Shown in pieces: positions 39,212 through 46,583 of a DNA stretch of 64,000 nt. The notes beneath the pieces were generated by a model. It was not told where the DNA came from and did not search any database. It was given only the letters and a program-made list of their open reading frames with translations. The translations under genes and the position numbers were made by a program. The stretch comes from Anaerovirgula multivorans (GTDB lineage Bacteria; Bacillota; Clostridia; Peptostreptococcales; Natronincolaceae): assembly GCF_900188145.1 (NCBI RefSeq), contig NZ_FZOJ01000008.1:62001-126000 (forward strand). The letters run 5' to 3'. The number at the start of each line of letters is the position of its first letter. The stretch's first letter is position 1.

Positions 39212-39516
39212 GTAACCAACTCCTAATTTTATAACCAAAGTATCGATAGGTTATCTTCTTACTTACTTATTCTATACTTAAAGTATTATTTCCTTTCTAA
39301 CTATGGGTAACCAACTACGGAACTTAAGCAGATAACTGAAATCTATGATTTCATGTCAGTCGCTTATACAAGGTGAAATTTTGATATGCTAAGGGCTACA
39401 TTTGCGGCCCATGGTTTTGGGCGAAACCGTAGATGGTGTATATCAAAAGTAGATGACCCAAATCTTTGATTTGCTGTCAGTCACTTTCACAGAGTGCAAT
39501 TAAAGTTTAAAATTGG
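39212..39516. repeat. repeat-rich gap between rng and the TIGR03936 gene
   Basis: These 305 bases hold three repeat units. A family C variant lies near 39328-39370 (stem TGAAATC/GATTTCA). A family A core follows at 39377-39447 (GATATGC, GGGCTACATTT, GGGCGAAACCGTAG, with centre GCCC/GGGC). A second family C unit lies at 39449-39505, in the opposite orientation to the one near selD (stem CAAATC/GATTTG). No gene is seen. Confidence 0.8.
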
Positions 39517-40260
39517 TTATCTGTATAATGTTGCAATGTCTAAAGGTGTTAGAAAATGTGGTTCTATTTCTTTAAAAAGTTCAATCCTATGTACTCTAGT
39601 CTTATCAAGTTCAATAGGTAATTCCATTTTTTCTTGAAGCTTCTTCACCACTGTTTCAGGCTTTAAATTACCGCTGCTGCCTGTAGCTAAAAGCATATCT
39701 AACAGTACCTGATTATCTTCCTTTTTTACTATGTTTATGTGCTTTATATGATCTCGAATATTTATTTCCTGCACTTGATTTTTATAAGATTTTTTGTAGC
39801 TTTTTTTCTTTTTCTTTTCTTTAATTTCTATAATCTCTTTTAAATCTAGAAAGGAGTTTAACTTGTCTTTTAATTCCTCAAGATCTATTTTCTCTGTAAG
39901 AATAATTTTTACAGCATAGCTAGAAAATTGAATAATCGCCATTAATGAGTCTTGATCCTTCGAGATATATTGACTGTTAATAACTTCTAGACCTTTCGGC
40001 AATACATTGTTTAGCCTATCCATAAACTCTTTTAATTCAATTTTTTCTGTTACTTCAATATCGATATATTCACCTTCACTGGATATTCCAATCCCTAGCG
40101 CTGTAGCAAAGGCCATAATGGGATGGGGATTAAAGCCTTGGGTATATGCAATAGGGATTCTTGCTCTTCTAAAGGCCCTTTCAAAAAGACGAACTAAGTC
40201 CAAATGAGAAATAAATATCATATCGTCTTTTTTATAAAATTTTGATCTTATTCTATACAT
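39517..40260 (-). CDS. TIGR03936 radical SAM-associated protein (DUF2344)
   Basis: This 247-aa protein matches the DUF2344/TIGR03936 family: RSKFYKKDDMIFISHLDLVRLFERAFRRA and YTQGFNPHPIMAFATALGIGI at the N-terminus. The ATG at 40260 overlaps the stop of the upstream radical SAM gene by one base (TAATG), so the products are probably made together. The pair occurs upstream of RNase G and rplU in many Clostridia; the reaction is unknown, perhaps tRNA or rRNA modification. Confidence 0.92.
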   Translation of the reverse strand: MYRIRSKFYKKDDMIFISHLDLVRLFERAFRRARIPIAYTQGFNPHPIMAFATALGIGISSEGEYIDIEVTEKIELKEFMDRLNNVLPKGLEVINSQYISKDQDSLMAIIQFSSYAVKIILTEKIDLEELKDKLNSFLDLKEIIEIKEKKKKKSYKKSYKNQVQEINIRDHIKHINIVKKEDNQVLLDMLLATGSSGNLKPETVVKKLQEKMELPIELDKTRVHRIELFKEIEPHFLTPLDIATLYR

Positions 40261-42098
40261 TAACAGATTCCTCCTATAAACCCTTGATTCATCCCACAGC
40301 CTGAGCAATTGATCCTGCAATCTTCAGTTAGTTTAGCAGTTTTTGCTTTTTCATTTTCTTTGATTAGAAATTTTTTTGTGACTCCCACATCGATATGATC
40401 CCATGGTAATATTTCCTCATACTCTCTCTTTCTATTAACATAAAACTCAGGATTCATGCCCACTTTTTCAAATATTTCCTTCCATTTCTGGAAATTAAAA
40501 TGTTCATTCCAGCCATCAAACTTGCAACCTTCTTCAATGGCTAATTCTAAAACTTTAGAAAGTTTCCTATCCCCCCTAGCGAAAACTGCTTCTAAGAAAC
40601 TGGTTTCAGCATCATGATAACTATATGTAATATTTTTACGATTTAACTGTTTTTTCAAGAGTTGTTGTTTATCTTCTATTTCTTCTAATGTTATTTGTGG
40701 TTCCCATTGGAAAGGAGTAAAGGCTTTAGGAACAAAGGTAGATGTGCTAACAGTCACATTTAAACCTTTCCCTCTTTGTTCTTTTGGGGTTTCATAATAT
40801 AAATCAACAACCTTATAGGCTAAATCCTTAATCCCTATTAAATCTTCTTCTGATTCAGTTGGCAGCCCTAACATGAAATAAAGCTTTACACTACTCCAAC
40901 CAGATTCAAAAGCTTTTTTAGTTGCCTCTGTTAAATCTTCTTCAGTTAATCCTTTGTTAATTACATCCCGTAGCCTTTGACTCCCTGCCTCCGGAGCAAA
41001 GGTTAATCCAGTTTTCCTTACTTTTTGTATTTCTTTTATTAATTCTAAAGAAAAATTATCAAGTCTTAAAGATGGTAATGATATTCCAACTCGATCTTCA
41101 CTGTATTTGTCAATTAAATGCTTTACAAAGTCATGTAGATTCGAGTAATCACTAGTACTTAGGGATGCTAATGATATTTCTTCATAACCAGTTGATGTTA
41201 ATAAACCCTCAGCCAAATTTGATAGTGTTTCAACTGATCGCTCTCTAACAGGCCTATAAATCATTCCTGCTTGGCAGAAACGACATCCTCTTGTACAACC
41301 TCTGAATATTTCCAATGCAACTCGATCATGTACAACGTTTAGGTAGGGAACAATCATCTTATCAGGATAATATGTTTCATTAAGATCTTGAATGATTCTT
41401 TTCTTAATTTTAGTGGGGATTTCATCTATTCTAGGCTGAAAAGAAGCTATCGTCCCATCATTACTATATTTTACTTCATAAAAGCTTGGAACATAAACAC
41501 CTGTTATTTTAGCAGCTTCTTTCAAAAAATTTGACTTGCTATAGTTTTTTTCTTTATACTTTTTATATAAATCTAATACTTCAATCTGTACTTCTTCTGC
41601 CTCTCCTAAAATAATAATATCTGCAAAATCTGCAATCGGTTCAGGGTTATAGGCACAAGGTCCTCCAAAAATAACAATAGGATTATTTTCATCTCTGTCT
41701 TTACTGTAAATAGGAATATTTGCTAAGTTCAACATGTTCAATATATTTGTATAGCTCAATTCATATTGTAGTGTGAAACCAACAAAATCAAAGTTTTCAA
41801 TAGGTTCTCTGCTCTCTAGTGCAAAAAGTGGGATATTGTTCTTTTTCATTTCTTCTTCCATATCAACTGCAGGTGCAAATACTCTTTCACAAGAAACACC
41901 GTCTAGCGTATTCAGAAGATGATATAATATTTGCATGCCTAAATGGCTCATCCCTACTTCATAAATATCAGGGAAACAAAATGCATAACGTATCATTTTT
42001 CCATCAACTTCTTTATGTATACTGTTTAGCTCGTTTCCTAAGTATCTAGCAGGCTTTTCAACTTTATATAGTACATCTTGAATTTCAATTTTTTTCAT
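40260..42098 (-). CDS. TIGR03960 B12-binding-domain radical SAM protein
   Basis: This 612-aa protein has an N-terminal cobalamin-binding-like domain (RYAFCFPDIYEVGMSHLGMQIL), a radical SAM domain with EIFRGCTRGCRFCQAGMIYRPVR (CxxxCxxC near residue 270), SFVPKAFTPFQWEP, and a C-terminal CRINCSGCG motif for another cluster. It is the TIGR03960 family, always paired with TIGR03936. Substrate is unknown. The reaction could be a methylthiolation or related modification; that is inference. Confidence 0.93.
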   Translation of the reverse strand: MKKIEIQDVLYKVEKPARYLGNELNSIHKEVDGKMIRYAFCFPDIYEVGMSHLGMQILYHLLNTLDGVSCERVFAPAVDMEEEMKKNNIPLFALESREPIENFDFVGFTLQYELSYTNILNMLNLANIPIYSKDRDENNPIVIFGGPCAYNPEPIADFADIIILGEAEEVQIEVLDLYKKYKEKNYSKSNFLKEAAKITGVYVPSFYEVKYSNDGTIASFQPRIDEIPTKIKKRIIQDLNETYYPDKMIVPYLNVVHDRVALEIFRGCTRGCRFCQAGMIYRPVRERSVETLSNLAEGLLTSTGYEEISLASLSTSDYSNLHDFVKHLIDKYSEDRVGISLPSLRLDNFSLELIKEIQKVRKTGLTFAPEAGSQRLRDVINKGLTEEDLTEATKKAFESGWSSVKLYFMLGLPTESEEDLIGIKDLAYKVVDLYYETPKEQRGKGLNVTVSTSTFVPKAFTPFQWEPQITLEEIEDKQQLLKKQLNRKNITYSYHDAETSFLEAVFARGDRKLSKVLELAIEEGCKFDGWNEHFNFQKWKEIFEKVGMNPEFYVNRKREYEEILPWDHIDVGVTKKFLIKENEKAKTAKLTEDCRINCSGCGMNQGFIGGIC

Positions 42099-42161
42099 AA
42101 ACGTGCCTCCAATCCTTTTTTTCTTTAGTGTCTATATTCATTGATATAGGTTATACCTCCC

Positions 42162-42252
42162 TAAATTTTAATATACTAAGGGCTACATTTGCAGTCCTCG
42201 ACTATGATTTTCGGCCGAGAGCGAAACCGTAGACCGTGTATATTAAAATTTA
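42162..42252. repeat. intergenic palindromic repeat, family A, copy 4
   Basis: Ends TAAATTTTAATATAC and GTATATTAAAATTTA enclose GGGCTACATTTGCAGTCCTCG and CGAGAGCGAAACCGTAGACC. Outer pairing (GATATAGGTTATA with TATAAGCC-type sequence) extends to about 42143-42275. It lies upstream of the TIGR03960 gene. Confidence 0.85.
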
Positions 42253-42371
42253 ATTATAAAGGCTTATATCTATAAGATATAGATGTTGTTAATTCATAAT
42301 TTTTGTTAATGAATACTATGTATAAGTATATGATAACATAAACGTTTTGAAAATATGTTATTATTCTCTTA

Positions 42372-43256
42372 TTATTTTTCTAATACTTCTATTAGCTCCC
42401 CTAAAGTTAGCTTATTATTATATTTAATGTTTGCATCTAAAATTTCACTTTCCGAAAGATTTCCTAAGACTTTCCCTTTGGGATTAATAACAGTTATAAA
42501 ATGGTATTTATTTGAAGAAAACTCATGAAAAACTTTATTTATATGTATAGATTCTAAAGCTGTAAGATGTTTCACTTCCATAAAACCTTTATCTAACAAT
42601 TGCTTCTTTTTCATTACAACATGATAAATAAAGGTATATCCAATTACTTCTTTTTCCTTATTAGCTTTAATAAATAAATATATTGCTATTCCACATAAAA
42701 AAAAGTATTCTTCTCTCCTAATTCCTAAATGAATACTAGTGAAAAATAGTAGTAAAGATAATATTTTACTTATTTTTATCATGATCATAGTTGCCTTTTT
42801 AAATCCAACTTTGCTATTTATATAAGCTCTTAAGATTCTCCCTCCATCTAATGGAAGAATTGGTAGCATATTAAATAAACCAATCGTAAGATTTGTAAAA
42901 ATAAAGAAATATATAAGATCTATTTGTAACTTTATATAAGATTGTATAATAATCGCTAATAATAACATGATATAATTAGAGGACGGTCCCACAATAGAAA
43001 TAATAATTTCTTTAAAAGGATCTACTTCAAAAAAACTTTCTGTTCTTGCTACTCCTCCAAAAGGAAAAAGTTCTATTTCCAAAACTTCAATCCCATAATA
43101 TGCAGAAGCAAAAGAATGAGCTAATTCATGTATCATGATAATCATCATAACAATAATTAACTCAAAAAAATATTGGTAATAGATGCTTATAATCCATATG
43201 GGAATTAACGTATAATTAATTTTTATTTTAATGCCAAATATTTCAAATAATTTCAT
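42372..43256 (-). CDS. M50 site-2 protease (SpoIVFB-like)
   Basis: This 294-aa intramembrane metalloprotease has the zinc motif HELAH (His43, Glu44, His47), the second metal residue in ILPLDGGRILRAY (Asp near 138), about six hydrophobic helices and a CBS-like C-terminus. SpoIVFB cleaves pro-sigmaK in the mother cell. The SpoIVFA-like gene lies directly upstream, as in the Bacillus spoIVF operon, which supports the assignment. Whether it processes sigmaK or another substrate is unproven. Confidence 0.9.
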   Translation of the reverse strand: MKLFEIFGIKIKINYTLIPIWIISIYYQYFFELIIVMMIIMIHELAHSFASAYYGIEVLEIELFPFGGVARTESFFEVDPFKEIIISIVGPSSNYIMLLLAIIIQSYIKLQIDLIYFFIFTNLTIGLFNMLPILPLDGGRILRAYINSKVGFKKATMIMIKISKILSLLLFFTSIHLGIRREEYFFLCGIAIYLFIKANKEKEVIGYTFIYHVVMKKKQLLDKGFMEVKHLTALESIHINKVFHEFSSNKYHFITVINPKGKVLGNLSESEILDANIKYNNKLTLGELIEVLEK

Positions 43257-43282
43257 TATCTATGCCTGCCTTATCTAAATGT

Positions 43283-43999
43283 CTACATACTTTTAAATTC
43301 TAGATTGATATACACTAAAGGATCTACCGGTTCCTTATTGTTCCAAACCTCAAATTGCAGCTTGCCAGAGCTTGTTCCAATAACTTCACCAGTCACAACT
43401 TTTTGGTTTTTTTCCACCATGCTTTTTTCAATGTTTTTATACACTGATAATAATTCCCCCTTATGCTTAAGAACAATATAATTTCCACTAGACTGGTTGA
43501 ATCCAGTTTCTATAATTACCCCCTCTTGGGTAGCTAATATATCCCCTCCTGTTTCACCTTCAATGATAATCCCTCTTGAGGTTCTATTGGTTTCTTCTAT
43601 TATATCTTCAAAATAGGTAATAACCCTTCCTTCCATTGGTAAAGTGAATTGTAATTCTGAAAAATTTCCAATGTTTATTACTGCTAAAGCCTTTTCGCCT
43701 TGCTTTGTAAGTCTCACTAGTGCACCTTTTGCTTTTTCATAGTTTTCACCTACTTTAAATTCTTGGTTTAATCTATATTCCACTTGATCAATAAGATAAT
43801 TTGTTGGTCTACTGTTAATATTCTTAACAAGTAATATTAGCAAAAATATAAAAAAGCATATTGTTAACTTTATGAAAGTTTTTAAAATCCATTGTTTAAA
43901 ATCAAACTCTTGAAAATTCATACTACTTCTATCTATTCTATTTTGAAAAATACCTATTGGTTGTATTGGATTATTGCTTTTTCTTACACTCATTCTCAT
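43283..43999 (-). CDS. M23-domain membrane protein (SpoIVFA-like)
   Basis: This 238-aa protein has one membrane helix (about residues 41-62) and a C-terminal LytM/M23-type domain (GGDILATQEGVIIETGFNQSSGNYIVLKH, LQFEVWNNKEPVDPLVYI). The catalytic zinc ligands of active M23 enzymes are not all evident, in keeping with SpoIVFA, which is a scaffold. An ATG two codons further in (43993) is also well placed relative to AAGGAGG. It lies 26 bases upstream of the M50 protease. Confidence 0.87.
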   Translation of the reverse strand: MRMSVRKSNNPIQPIGIFQNRIDRSSMNFQEFDFKQWILKTFIKLTICFFIFLLILLVKNINSRPTNYLIDQVEYRLNQEFKVGENYEKAKGALVRLTKQGEKALAVINIGNFSELQFTLPMEGRVITYFEDIIEETNRTSRGIIIEGETGGDILATQEGVIIETGFNQSSGNYIVLKHKGELLSVYKNIEKSMVEKNQKVVTGEVIGTSSGKLQFEVWNNKEPVDPLVYINLEFKSM

Positions 44000-44095
44000 A
44001 CTACCTCCTTTGTTTGGATTTAGTATAAATATATTGTGTATAATTAGATTTTATTACATGGTAGCTTGTATTTAGAATAAAATGTAAGACAAATA

Positions 44096-44134
44096 AACAA
44101 AAAACCATTTATTTTGGTTAAAAATAAATGGTTT
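44096..44134 (-). terminator. terminator after mgsA
   Basis: On the minus strand AAACCATTTATTTT pairs with AAAATAAATGGTTT around a 5-base centre and runs into TTTTTGTTT. It closes the minCDE-mgsA unit before the SpoIVFA-like gene. Confidence 0.82.
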
Positions 44135-44145
44135 AAAGATACTGG

Positions 44146-44547
44146 TTAATTTTTTTTTACATAATTTCTCCACTGCAAGTCTCCTCGTTCTAAAGATCTT
44201 ATTAGAATTTCAGCTGTTGCAATGTTAGTGGCAACAGGTATCATTCGAACATCACATAATCTTATAAGAGCTTGAATATCTGGTTCATGAGGTTGTGGTG
44301 TAAGTGGATCTCTAAGAAATATTACAACATCCATTCTATTGTTTGCTATTTCTGCTCCTATTTGTTGATCACCACCCAAAGGTCCTGACTGAAATCTATG
44401 GACTTTTAGTTCTGTAGCCTCCATTATTCGTTTTCCTGTAGTGCCTGTAGCAAATAATTTATGATTCTTTAAGATGTTTTCATATGCTGTTACAAAGTGT
44501 ATCATCATATCCTTTTTCATATCATGGGCTATTAGAGCAATATTCAT
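44146..44547 (-). CDS. mgsA: methylglyoxal synthase
   Basis: MgsA converts dihydroxyacetone phosphate to methylglyoxal and phosphate, an overflow bypass of glycolysis. The 133-aa protein has [27 protein letters not shown], the phosphate-site [14 protein letters not shown] and the catalytic Asp in [17 protein letters not shown]. It follows minE at the end of the min operon. Confidence 0.97.
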   Translation of the reverse strand: MNIALIAHDMKKDMMIHFVTAYENILKNHKLFATGTTGKRIMEATELKVHRFQSGPLGGDQQIGAEIANNRMDVVIFLRDPLTPQPHEPDIQALIRLCDVRMIPVATNIATAEILIRSLERGDLQWRNYVKKN

Positions 44548-44566
44548 ACTGTTCCTCCTATGTTTA

Positions 44567-44851
44567 TCATGTACGACTTTTATCCTTCATCTTTTTAATT
44601 GGAATATTAGCTACTAACGCTGGCATCATTGTATCATCACTATCTCGTTTTGTTTTGGTCAATTTAACCTCTAATCCACTTTCATCAATTTCAACATAAT
44701 CTGATATGATTTTTATAATATCGTCTTTAACCATATCTAGAAAGTGAGGAGAGCAATTTGTTCTATCGTGAACCAATACTAGTTTTAATCGTTCTTTTGC
44801 AACATTTTTACTGGGTCCCGTGTCTCTATTAAAAAACTTTAAAAAATCCAT
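44567..44851 (-). CDS. minE: cell division topological specificity factor MinE
   Basis: MinE drives MinD off the membrane and sets up pole-to-pole oscillation. The 94-aa protein has the membrane-binding N-terminus MDFLKFFNR, the MinD-contact region [14 protein letters not shown] and a C-terminal beta domain. The presence of MinE rather than only DivIVA points to an oscillating Min system, as in several Clostridia. It follows minD by 22 bases. Confidence 0.95.
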   Translation of the reverse strand: MDFLKFFNRDTGPSKNVAKERLKLVLVHDRTNCSPHFLDMVKDDIIKIISDYVEIDESGLEVKLTKTKRDSDDTMMPALVANIPIKKMKDKSRT

Positions 44852-44873
44852 TGTTTTCCTCCTTCCATGAAAG

Positions 44874-45671
44874 TTATTTTGCTAAACCAAAGAGCTTTCT
44901 TAGTTTAGATACAAAGCTTTCATTTGATTCCATATTCATAAAGGGAACATTTTCTCCAGCGATTCGTTTGGCAATATTTCTATATGCTTGTCCTGCTAGT
45001 GAGGTGTTTTCATTTACAACAGGTTCCCCTTTATTTGTAGATATAACGATAGCTTCATCATCTGGTACTACCCCTAAAAGATCAATGGCTAATATATCAA
45101 TCATGTCTTCAATATTCATCATGTCTCCTCTTTTCACCATATCTATTCTAATACGGTTTATAACTAAAAGAGGATCTCTTAGCTCGGATGCTTCTAATAA
45201 TCCAATAATTCTATCTGCATCCCTAACTGCTGATATTTCTGGCGTTGTAACAACAATGGCTTTATCGGCACCAGCAATAGCATTTTTAAATCCCTGTTCA
45301 ATACCTGCAGGACAATCTACTAGTACATAATCGAACATTTCCTTTAAATCATTGGTTAGCTTACGCATTTGTTCCGGTGATACCGCGTTCTTATCTTTTG
45401 TTTGTGCTGCGGGTAATAAAAACAATCCTTCATATCTCTTGTCTTTAATAAGAGCCTGTTTTAGCCTACAGACCCCCTCCACCACATCAACCAAGTCATA
45501 AACAATCCGATTTTCTAAACCCATAACTACATCAAGATTTCTTAGACCGATATCTGCATCTATAACTGCAACTTTATAGCCTAGTTGAGATAAACCTGTT
45601 CCAAGGTTTGCTGTCGTAGTTGTTTTGCCAACCCCACCTTTTCCTGATGTAATGACAATTGCTTCGCCCAT
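44874..45671 (-). CDS. minD: septum site-determining ATPase MinD
   Basis: MinD is the membrane-bound ATPase that recruits MinC. The 265-aa protein has the deviant Walker A GKGGVGKTTTTANLG, Walker B-like DYVLVDCPAGIEQG and the amphipathic C-terminal helix FVSKLRKLFGLAK that binds membrane. It lies between minC and minE. Confidence 0.97.
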   Translation of the reverse strand: MGEAIVITSGKGGVGKTTTTANLGTGLSQLGYKVAVIDADIGLRNLDVVMGLENRIVYDLVDVVEGVCRLKQALIKDKRYEGLFLLPAAQTKDKNAVSPEQMRKLTNDLKEMFDYVLVDCPAGIEQGFKNAIAGADKAIVVTTPEISAVRDADRIIGLLEASELRDPLLVINRIRIDMVKRGDMMNIEDMIDILAIDLLGVVPDDEAIVISTNKGEPVVNENTSLAGQAYRNIAKRIAGENVPFMNMESNESFVSKLRKLFGLAK

Positions 45672-45698
45672 TTTGTTATTAACCCCCTATTCGTTGCT

Positions 45699-46331
45699 TT
45701 ATTTTTTATTTAAGTAAGGTTCAATGCATACCATGTTTTCCTTAATCCGTGCCAATTCCGGATTATTTGGTTTTTCATAGTCTCCATCTGGTGCTCGTGC
45801 TATAACATCTGCTATCCTCAACTGAGTAGGGTCTAAATATAAGGCTGCAACACAGGATTTGGTATTTCCATTGGATCCCGCGTGTGCTATACCTCTCAGG
45901 CTCCCCATAACAACGATGTTTCCCATAGCAATAATTTGTGCGCCTGGATTAACATCACCTAGAATAACTACATTACCATCATAGTCAATTTTTTGTCCTG
46001 ATCTTATGGTGCCTTTTACAAATTTTGTTTTCCCTTCAACAATTCCTTCAAAGACTTCTTCTTTTGAATTAACTGACTTAGATGGTTTCTCACAGCTAGA
46101 AATATCCATCTTGTATCTAGTTGTCATAATACTTGCTAGTTCTTCTTTTTCCTCATGAGTTAACATATCGCCCTTTATTTCAAATATTTTAGCACCCTTG
46201 AAGAAAGATTGTGTTTTTTCTAGCTTCTCAATCAAATGCACCTTTATGGTTTGGAAATCATAATTAGGTTTAATACAAATAGAAAGCCCTTGTTTTGTTC
46301 CTTTAAACTCAATGGCATTTTCTTCAGTCAT
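45699..46331 (-). CDS. minC: septum site-determining protein MinC
   Basis: MinC inhibits FtsZ assembly away from midcell. The 210-aa protein has an N-terminal FtsZ-inhibiting domain (to about residue 100) and a C-terminal beta-helix domain with GQKIDYDGNVVILGDVNPGA, VVMGSLRGIAHAGSNG and DPTQLRIADVIARAPD, which binds MinD. It is the first gene of minCDE-mgsA. Confidence 0.95.
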   Translation of the reverse strand: MTEENAIEFKGTKQGLSICIKPNYDFQTIKVHLIEKLEKTQSFFKGAKIFEIKGDMLTHEEKEELASIMTTRYKMDISSCEKPSKSVNSKEEVFEGIVEGKTKFVKGTIRSGQKIDYDGNVVILGDVNPGAQIIAMGNIVVMGSLRGIAHAGSNGNTKSCVAALYLDPTQLRIADVIARAPDGDYEKPNNPELARIKENMVCIEPYLNKK

Positions 46332-46548
46332 GGAATAATACCTCCACTAGTGAATTGAATTGGCTGTATATTTTGAAAAACATACTGTATCATAATATAA
46401 GATTCTCCATATGAGTCGTAAATCCTTCTTGATTTCATAAAAAAACATAGGACTCTAGTACAGTTATAGTATACATCCTTACATTCACTTGTTTTTTTAG
46501 TGTTGATTACTTTTGAAAAGTACCCTATATTTAAGCAGACATTATATG

Positions 46549-46583
46549 AAAACAGACTAGCAACTATCTTGCTAGTCTGTTTT
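46549..46583 (-). terminator. terminator overlapping the PBP2 stop codon
   Basis: AAAACAGACTAGCAA and TTGCTAGTCTGTTTT pair perfectly over 15 bp around a 5-base loop that contains the PBP2 TAG stop. The minus-strand 3' arm ends in TTTT. The last PBP2 codons form the 5' arm. Confidence 0.85.
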
